DNA of 50,513 nucleotides from a virus. Within the stretch, counting starts at the first letter, position 1, and each line of letters starts with the position of its first letter. A program made the translations under genes and the position numbers. The notes under the pieces are model-generated. The model was not told the DNA's origin, searched no databases, and saw only the letters and a list, made by a program, of their open reading frames with translations. Below, piece by piece: positions 45,956 through 50,513 of the stretch. The stretch spans positions 1 through 50,513 of IMG/VR virus record IMGVR_UViG_3300026089_000012, one strand, 5' to 3'.

Positions 45956-47179
45956 ATGACAAAGTCCAAGCTCACCCAGGAAGACCTCGACGAGATGATC
46001 GCCGATGAGGCCCTGCTCGACCTCGCGCTGACCGAGGAGGGCGACGACCTCGCTGCCGACGACGACGAGTCGGAGGAAATCGAAATCCGCATCTGCACCT
46101 GCACAGCAGGCAATCCCGATCCCGAGTGCGACTTCGAATCGCACCGGCCCGGGATGAACGATCCCGCTCGGCCCTTCGCCGGGCTGACGATCGACAACTC
46201 CAACCCGGAGACGACCGAGGCTGCCACCGTGAAGTGGCTCCAGTCGGAGTACGCCGAAGGCCGCAAGGCCGGTCAGCGCTGGCTCACCGAGCACAACATG
46301 ACGCTCGATGACACCAGCTGGTCGGCGCCCACCGGGGTCTCGATCCCGAGAATGGCAGGCTTCTCCGCCATTGTCGAGACCTGGCAGAAGGGTGACTGCC
46401 CGCAGGGGTGGACGCAAGCCCACCTGATGCGCCAGTTGCATCTGGAGTTCAGCCACCGCAGGCTCGACGCTGCCACTGCGCTGAGCGCCGACTCGGCCGA
46501 GGCGAGCATGACTCCGCTGGGAGTCGGCCACTGGGACGCCGAGGAGATCGCCACTGCGAGGGCCGTGATCGAGGATTGGGCGCGCTGGACCGGAACCGGT
46601 TGGTCTCCGTTCCTGGAGCGCTCGGTGCAGTTCGAGGTCGAATCCTGGAAGGCCGACGCCCGAGAGCACAAGCGGGTCGTGCTCCAGGACGACGCCATCA
46701 CCGACAAGGTCCGCGACCTGCTGAAAGAGTGGGCCTGCAACGCCGAACTGACCTTCGTCACCGGCGAACGCACCCAGCGCCGGAACGACATCTCGCTCTG
46801 GCTCGGTGCCGAGATGCAAGCAGACGCGCTGCAACTCGTCTTCGTCAACGTGCCAACCGGTTCCCGGGCCGCACTGCGAGGCGAGCGGGTGTGGGCAATC
46901 GCCTACTACCCGAGCGTCTACACACGGGCTGACGGCTCGCAGGGCTCCGGCTGGTTCAACCTCGACGGCTACGCAGGCGTGGCCCGGTCCTGGACGAGCC
47001 TGCAGGCCGCCAAGGACGACTACCGGCACTTGCTGGACGCCGTCCTGAAGATCCGCCGCCACAGCAAGCAGCAGCAGCTCGTCCAGGACGAGGAGCCGGA
47101 CTGGTTCACCGCGATCCTCGAAGAGGAGGCTGCGGAGGCCCGTCCGACCGTCACCCGGTCGAACGTACCCACACTCTGA
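45956..47179 (+). CDS. Hypothetical protein (407 aa) ending at a strong terminator
   Basis: GGAAGGAACCAAC precedes ATG 45956. The first 50 residues are acidic (MIADEALLDLALTEEGDDLA). Then come CTCTAGNPDPECDFESH, suggesting a metal site, and long helical segments (KWLQSEYAEGRKAGQRWLTE). The C-terminal third has aromatic strands (RVWAIAYYPSVYTRADGSQG). No polymerase, helicase or nuclease motif could be found. It has its own terminator, suggesting a well-expressed early protein. Function unknown. Confidence 0.75.
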   Translation: MTKSKLTQEDLDEMIADEALLDLALTEEGDDLAADDDESEEIEIRICTCTAGNPDPECDFESHRPGMNDPARPFAGLTIDNSNPETTEAATVKWLQSEYAEGRKAGQRWLTEHNMTLDDTSWSAPTGVSIPRMAGFSAIVETWQKGDCPQGWTQAHLMRQLHLEFSHRRLDAATALSADSAEASMTPLGVGHWDAEEIATARAVIEDWARWTGTGWSPFLERSVQFEVESWKADAREHKRVVLQDDAITDKVRDLLKEWACNAELTFVTGERTQRRNDISLWLGAEMQADALQLVFVNVPTGSRAALRGERVWAIAYYPSVYTRADGSQGSGWFNLDGYAGVARSWTSLQAAKDDYRHLLDAVLKIRRHSKQQQLVQDEEPDWFTAILEEEAAEARPTVTRSNVPTL

Positions 47180-47183
47180 CGGG

Positions 47184-47223
47184 TGGGGAGCCAGGGTCCG
47201 CCCTGGCTCCCTCCCCCTTTTTT
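47184..47223 (+). terminator. Rho-independent terminator
   Basis: A perfect 11-bp stem (GGGAGCCAGGG at 47186-47196 with CCCTGGCTCCC at 47201-47211) and TCCG loop is followed by CCCCC and TTTTTT. It begins within 10 bases of the stop codon of the 407-residue gene. This is the clearest terminator in the window. Confidence 0.9.
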
Positions 47224-47338
47224 GCGCGTGGCCCCGGCCGCGCCGGCCACCCCGGCCCTCCGGCCCCAACCGAAGGGCCTCGTTAGCCGTCCCAACCATG
47301 GACCCAAGCCACACACTCGCTCACGAAAGGAGCCAGCG

Positions 47339-47683
47339 ATGCAACTGGTCATCACGTTCTGTGGAGGCAGCGGACGCTACGGCGATCCGCTCACCGTCCA
47401 CGGCACCCTCCACGTCACCAACGGTCCGGCCGAGGTCGATCCCGAGGACGTCTTCAAGGCCGCCAACCGTGTTGGCAGTCAGGCCGACGACCTTCGTGGT
47501 CTTCACCACGACTGGCAGTGCGACATCCGTCGCGCCATCGACGCCGCGCACAACTGCCTGCCGTCGATGTCGGTCAACGACACCATCGAACTGGTCTCCG
47601 ACGCCGGTCGCCATCTCGGCGGCTGGCGCTGCGACCCGTTCGGATGGTCCCCCATCGCGCCGGCGAGCACCCACGCCGCGTGA
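47339..47683 (+). CDS. Hypothetical protein (114 aa)
   Basis: GAAAGGAGCCAGCG precedes ATG 47339. The product opens with strands (MQLVITFCGGSG, LTVHGTLHVT), then a helical region with histidines and cysteines (LRGLHHDWQCDIRRAIDAAH), and ends tryptophan- and proline-rich. There is a terminator upstream and a hairpin immediately after it, so it may form a transcription unit of its own. No named family. Confidence 0.68.
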   Translation: MQLVITFCGGSGRYGDPLTVHGTLHVTNGPAEVDPEDVFKAANRVGSQADDLRGLHHDWQCDIRRAIDAAHNCLPSMSVNDTIELVSDAGRHLGGWRCDPFGWSPIAPASTHAA

Positions 47684-47690
47684 CGCGAGA

Positions 47691-47731
47691 GGCGCCCTGA
47701 GCCGACCAGCCACCCTGGCGGCCAGGGCGCC
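47691..47731 (+). terminator. Hairpin after the 114-aa gene
   Basis: GGCGCCCTG (47691-47699) pairs perfectly with CAGGGCGCC (47723-47731). It starts 7 bases after a stop codon and lacks a U tract. Confidence 0.5.
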
Positions 47732-47740
47732 CGCGCGGAG

Positions 47741-47815
47741 TCCTCCGAGGAGCGGACCACACAGTCCCAGTGGTCTGTTCCTCCGAGCACTCCGGCTCGA
47801 CTTGTACCAGGAGGT
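47741..47815 (+). promoter_or_regulatory. Possible translational control leader
   Basis: TCCTCCGAG occurs twice (47741-47749 and 47779-47787) upstream of AGGAGGT (47809-47815), the ribosome binding site of the following gene. CCTCC in either copy can pair with GGAGG, so the leader might mask the site. GACCAC/GTGGTC adds another stem in between. Confidence 0.35.
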
Positions 47816-47823
47816 ACCCGGCA

Positions 47824-48273
47824 ATGACCCACACCCACCCCGACCCAGCGAGCCCATACACCCTCGCTCCGACCTTGCTGTTCTCCCCGGTGATCTCCAC
47901 CTCGACGGCACCCGTGCTGTTCGAGATGGACTCCAGCGAGGCAGTGTTCTTCCTGACGCCGGTCATCGGACCGACGTCGGTCTGTCTGATGCACGTGCTC
48001 ACCGCGTGGTGCAGGGCCCACCAGGGAGGGCAGTTCGAAGTCCAACTCCCCGACCTCTCTGCCGCCCTCGGCGTGTCCAGCACCACCCTGCGCAACACCC
48101 TGGAACGACTCCGCCGCTTCAACTTCCTCCACCCCCACGGCGGCACACCCCTCCGCTCCGAGGTGCTCACCGAACTGCGCATCTACCCGGTGCGCTGGCT
48201 CGCCCAGCTCACCCCCGCCGCCCGCTCCACCCTCATCGACTGGCAGCGCACGCTCGGTGCCGTGGTCGGCTGA
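47824..48273 (+). CDS. Winged-helix protein (149 aa)
   Basis: AGGAGGT nine bases before ATG 47824 is an unusually strong ribosome binding site for this genome. The product has helix (LMHVLTAWCRAHQGGQFEV) and a winged-helix motif (LPDLSAALGVSSTTLRNTLE, RLRRFNFLHPHGG), with a further helix at the C terminus. It could be a transcriptional regulator or replication initiator accessory. It is followed in a 1-base TGATG overlap by a small gene and then by the SSB gene, hinting at replication. Confidence 0.7.
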   Translation: MTHTHPDPASPYTLAPTLLFSPVISTSTAPVLFEMDSSEAVFFLTPVIGPTSVCLMHVLTAWCRAHQGGQFEVQLPDLSAALGVSSTTLRNTLERLRRFNFLHPHGGTPLRSEVLTELRIYPVRWLAQLTPAARSTLIDWQRTLGAVVG

Positions 48274-48527
48274 TGGCCCTCGACAGCCGCTTCGTCTACC
48301 CACGATCCATCGTGCGCGACGTGGCGGCAACGATCGACTCCGTCCGCCACCTGATCCCCACCGATCACATCCCATCGCTCGACCTGTTCACCCGTGAACT
48401 CGTCGACACACTCGCCCAGCACGACCCGCACCTCGATGCCGACGACTTCTGTCGGCGTGCCGGTTATCTCGGCGACTCGCCCGTTCCCGGGCCCACACGA
48501 CAAGGAAGGTACACATCCCATGAGTGA
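48273..48527 (+). CDS. Hypothetical protein (84 aa)
   Basis: ATG 48273 overlaps the winged-helix gene's TGA by one base. The product is helical (SIVRDVAATIDSVRHLIPTD, LFTRELVDTLAQHDPHLDAD) with histidines and a C-terminal part (DDFCRRAGYLG). Its 3' end overlaps the SSB start by 8 bases. Co-expression with SSB suggests DNA metabolism; no motif supports more. Confidence 0.65.
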   Translation: MALDSRFVYPRSIVRDVAATIDSVRHLIPTDHIPSLDLFTRELVDTLAQHDPHLDADDFCRRAGYLGDSPVPGPTRQGRYTSHE

Positions 48528-48948
48528 CAACAACATCAGCATCTCGGGCAACTTGACCCGAGACCCGGAACTGCGGTTCACCGCAACCGGCCGGGCCGTC
48601 TGCAACATCGGTGTTGCAGTGGCCAACCGCTTCCAGCAGGACGGCGAATGGAAGGAGTCCACCGACTTCTTCAACGTCGTCATCTGGGGCCAGCTCGGCG
48701 AGAACGTCGCCGGTTCGCTCGCCAAGGGCAACCGCGTCGCCGTCACCGGTCGCATGAGCTACCGGACCTACGAGACCGAGCACGGTGACAAGCGCTCGGT
48801 CATGGAGGTCATCGCCTCGGACGTCGCGGTCTCGCTCCGCTTCGCCATCGTCCGGGACATCGAGAAGGTCGTCGGCCGCAACGCCGGAACGACCGCCACT
48901 CGGCCCGAACCCGCCGACGAGGCGAGCGACGAACTCAGCGTCGCCTGA
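48520..48948 (+). CDS. ssb: Single-stranded DNA-binding protein
   Basis: The 142-residue product has the OB-fold SSB pattern: ISISGNLTRDPELRFTATG, VCNIGVAVANRF, then DFFNVVIWGQLGENVAGSLA and GNRVAVTGRMSYRTYETEHG. The C-terminal tail is short and acidic but ends DELSVA rather than the DDDIPF-type tip used by bacterial SSB to recruit partners. It protects ssDNA in replication or recombination, together with the Cas4-like nuclease and RusA-type enzyme. CAAGGAAGG lies 8-10 bases before ATG. Confidence 0.93.
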   Translation: MSDNNISISGNLTRDPELRFTATGRAVCNIGVAVANRFQQDGEWKESTDFFNVVIWGQLGENVAGSLAKGNRVAVTGRMSYRTYETEHGDKRSVMEVIASDVAVSLRFAIVRDIEKVVGRNAGTTATRPEPADEASDELSVA

Positions 48949-48956
48949 TCACCGAG

Positions 48957-48990
48957 ACAAGCCCGACAGACTCCCCGCTGTCGGGCTTGT
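48957..48990 (+). terminator. Terminator hairpin after ssb
   Basis: A perfect 13-bp stem (ACAAGCCCGACAG with CTGTCGGGCTTGT) and 8-nt loop starts 8 bases after the ssb stop. There is no long U tract, as is common in GC-rich genomes. Confidence 0.75.
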
Positions 48991-49063
48991 CCCGCGAGCA
49001 CAACCTCCCTCGAGCGTGAGCTCCATCAGCCCCGGCATCCTACAACCAGGAGCAGGCACAACC

Positions 49064-49354
49064 ATGAACCCACGCCATGCACTTCCGCTCGCCCTCGTGG
49101 CCCTGCTCGCAGCCGGCTGCGCGGGGAGTCGCACTGCTTCGTGTCCCACAGATGGACCCAAGCGTCAAGGTCACCGAATCCTGGTGCCCGAGAACTCCAC
49201 CGATTCCGTCGATGCCTCGCCGCCTGACGTGATCGACGTGATCATGCAGCTCGACGTCATCGACAACAAGACCGTCGATCAGCGCTGCGACGACATGGGC
49301 GGCATCACCCTCATCATCGACCACGATGTCATCTGCCACGACATCGACTACTAA
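49064..49354 (+). CDS. Putative lipoprotein (96 aa)
   Basis: The product opens with a lipoprotein signal peptide: a basic start (MNPRH), hydrophobic core (ALPLALVALLA) and lipobox AAGC with C19. The mature protein is acidic (DVIDVIMQLDVIDNKTVDQR) with three further cysteines. It would be anchored to the outer face of the host membrane. Phage lipoproteins of this type can block superinfection; that is only a possibility here. AGGAG lies about 12 bases before ATG 49064. Confidence 0.75.
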   Translation: MNPRHALPLALVALLAAGCAGSRTASCPTDGPKRQGHRILVPENSTDSVDASPPDVIDVIMQLDVIDNKTVDQRCDDMGGITLIIDHDVICHDIDY

Positions 49355-49370
49355 CAGGAGGAACCACGAG

Positions 49371-49496
49371 ATGAAGACCCGCAAGGATCCGCACATCCTG
49401 GCACGTGCCGCTCGCCGCGAGCTCGAGCGCAAGGCCCAGGCCAAGCGCGACCGCGACACTCGTCGTGCGCTGCGCAAGATCGGTGGCAAGCGATGA
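49371..49496 (+). CDS. Very basic 41-aa peptide
   Basis: AGGAGGAACCACGAG precedes ATG 49371, a strong ribosome binding site, and the stop overlaps the next start as ATGA. The product is one predicted helix rich in arginine and lysine (LARAARRELERKAQAKRDRD). Such peptides may bind RNA or DNA, or be remnants. Good start signal and coupling support coding. Confidence 0.62.
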   Translation: MKTRKDPHILARAARRELERKAQAKRDRDTRRALRKIGGKR

Positions 49497-49762
49497 GCAC
49501 CACCTACATCTCACGTCAGACCGCAACAGCATGTGGGTACCGCGATGACGTGCATTCCATCACCGTGCAGGACGAGACCGTCAGCATCATCGAGCTCACC
49601 GACTTGCAGATCTGGTCATTGACACGACTGTGCCGCCGCTACGAGGTGCCGTTCAACCCGGCACACTTCGGCACGGCGTTCGACCTGCCCAAAGGCTGGG
49701 TCTCCGGCTTCGTCGGAGGCGTGTACGTGGGCTGCAGCCCAGAAGGAGACATCCACTCATGA
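49493..49762 (+). CDS. Hypothetical protein (89 aa)
   Basis: It overlaps the basic peptide gene by ATGA and the next gene likewise. The product has a strand pattern (DDVHSITVQDETVSIIELTD), a helix with CRRYE, then an aromatic/glycine-rich C terminus (GWVSGFVGGVYVGCSPEGD). No known domain is recognised. Confidence 0.65.
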   Translation: MSTTYISRQTATACGYRDDVHSITVQDETVSIIELTDLQIWSLTRLCRRYEVPFNPAHFGTAFDLPKGWVSGFVGGVYVGCSPEGDIHS

Positions 49763-50070
49763 GCGACTCGCTCGATCCCATCCGCCGCATCGCCGGCGGC
49801 ATCGCCATTCACGGTGACGAGCAGTTGCTCGCCATCGCTACCTTGAAGCTGGCTGACGAGCTCGATGCCGTGCGCTCGCGCCTCGTCGAGCTCGAACTCG
49901 ACCGCGCTGCCCACAGCAAGCGCATCGACATCCTCCGCGAGCACACCGACGAGCTCGTCGGGGGCGCGCTGCGGCTCAGCGACACCCAGCTGCGGGTTTC
50001 CGAGGTCATCGAGAAAATGACATCGGCACTGGCCCAGCTCACCGACTACGTGCTGGACAAGCGGGCATGA
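49759..50070 (+). CDS. Coiled-coil hypothetical protein (103 aa)
   Basis: Linked by ATGA to the preceding gene. The product is nearly all helical with heptad spacing (LADELDAVRSRLVELELDRA, then LRLSDTQLRVSEVIEKMTSA), suggesting a dimeric or trimeric coiled coil. It has no cysteine or membrane span. Function unknown. Confidence 0.65.
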   Translation: MSDSLDPIRRIAGGIAIHGDEQLLAIATLKLADELDAVRSRLVELELDRAAHSKRIDILREHTDELVGGALRLSDTQLRVSEVIEKMTSALAQLTDYVLDKRA

Positions 50071-50345
50071 CGACCCCGATCATCTGTGGGTCCGGGCCCG
50101 GGCCGTGCGATCTGATCCTCTACGGCAACGACAACGTGCTGACCGAGGTGCCTGCCCCCACCCCACTCCCCCGCACCGGCCCGATCACACCCGACCTGCC
50201 GATGACCGCGATGGCCAGCATCCTGCTCGGCTTCGCCCTGGTCGTCGCCGCCCGCTTCCTACCCGAGAGGAGTCACCGACATGGAACGAACCGTGCCACT
50301 GTCGAAGTTCAACACCATGATCGCCAAGCACGCCCGCCAGCGTGA
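50067..50345 (+). CDS. Membrane protein with LPRTG sorting-like C terminus (92 aa)
   Basis: It overlaps the preceding stop (ATGA). Residues 34-38 are LPRTG, followed by a hydrophobic segment (about 46-63, including SILLGFALVVAA) and a basic tail (RFLPERSHRHGTNR). This is the order of a sortase sorting signal. However, there is no N-terminal signal peptide, so export is uncertain. The last 65 bases overlap the next gene. It may simply be a small one-span membrane protein. Confidence 0.6.
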   Translation: MTTPIICGSGPGPCDLILYGNDNVLTEVPAPTPLPRTGPITPDLPMTAMASILLGFALVVAARFLPERSHRHGTNRATVEVQHHDRQARPPA

Positions 50346-50490
50346 CCGGCTGCGCGCCGCAGCCAAGATGTTCCTGGCCGTGCTGAACGACGAGGCAACC
50401 GTCGTGCCGGCGAATCGCCAGCTCGAGGTCGAGTCGGCCAAGGCGCTGCTGGCAAACGAGGTCGGCGCCGTCCGCTCCGGAGTCAGCTGA
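50281..50490 (+). CDS. Small helical protein (69 aa)
   Basis: GAGAGGAGTCACCGAC precedes ATG 50281. The product is helical and basic (FNTMIAKHARQRDRLRAAAK), then alanine-rich (LEVESAKALLANEVGAV). It overlaps the LPRTG gene by 65 bases in another frame, yet its ribosome binding site and the TGATG link to the next gene support it. Function unknown. Confidence 0.63.
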   Translation: MERTVPLSKFNTMIAKHARQRDRLRAAAKMFLAVLNDEATVVPANRQLEVESAKALLANEVGAVRSGVS

Positions 50491-50513
50491 TGGACCCTGA
50501 TGTCGCCTACGCC
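50490..50513 (+). CDS. 5' end of a small gene cut by the window edge
   Basis: ATG 50490 shares one base with the preceding TGA and encodes MDPDVAYA before the window ends. Its product may continue in the left-edge fragment, but a direct join is off by one base. Confidence 0.45.

Overview
The window looks like most or all of the genome of a tailed, podovirus-type bacteriophage of a GC-rich Gram-positive host, most probably an actinobacterium. The phage assignment rests on a complete virion module in canonical order: large terminase, portal, ejection proteins, scaffold, major capsid protein, head-tail adaptor, nozzle, collar fibre and lysis genes. No tape-measure, tail-tube or sheath gene is visible. 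The host guess is inference. It rests on high GC content, an M15-type peptidase endolysin, a phiC31 Gp3-like protein, and several TAnnnT-N6-start arrangements that suggest leaderless mRNAs.

Layout. (1) Positions 1-11755, rightward: about 27 tightly packed, often ATGA/GTGA-overlapping small genes. They include an ArdC-type antirestriction metalloprotein, a Cas4/RecB-like nuclease with Fe-S cysteines, a ParB-like protein, a Gp3-like (recombination directionality factor family) protein, a ribbon-helix-helix protein and a RusA-type resolvase. One opposing winged-helix regulator gene lies at 4526-4816. (2) Positions 43278-11745, leftward: read from the right, a secreted protein, zinc-finger proteins, an SGNH-hydrolase fibre, other fibre-like genes (glycine-rich pair, tandem-repeat protein), terminase, portal, a giant 2521-residue virion protein, ejection proteins, scaffold, capsid, tail, endolysin, holin and a 30-residue membrane peptide. 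(3) Positions 43279-45291: about 2 kb without a convincing gene, rich in hairpins and short repeats, separating the leftward and rightward arms. (4) Positions 45292-50513, rightward: small zinc-ribbon proteins, a 407-residue unknown protein closed by a strong terminator, a winged-helix protein, SSB, a lipoprotein and further small genes, one with an LPXTG-like C terminus. The last gene is cut by the window edge.

How it fits together. The rightward arms carry host take-over and DNA-metabolism functions; the leftward arm carries virion and lysis genes. No DNA polymerase, primase, helicase or integrase is visible, so replication probably relies on the host. At the distal end of the leftward arm, five genes each have a -10-like hexamer placed directly before the start codon, which suggests independent leaderless expression of fibre and accessory genes. 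Both window ends cut small genes. The left remnant could be the remainder of the gene that starts at the right edge, but the reading frame is off by one base.
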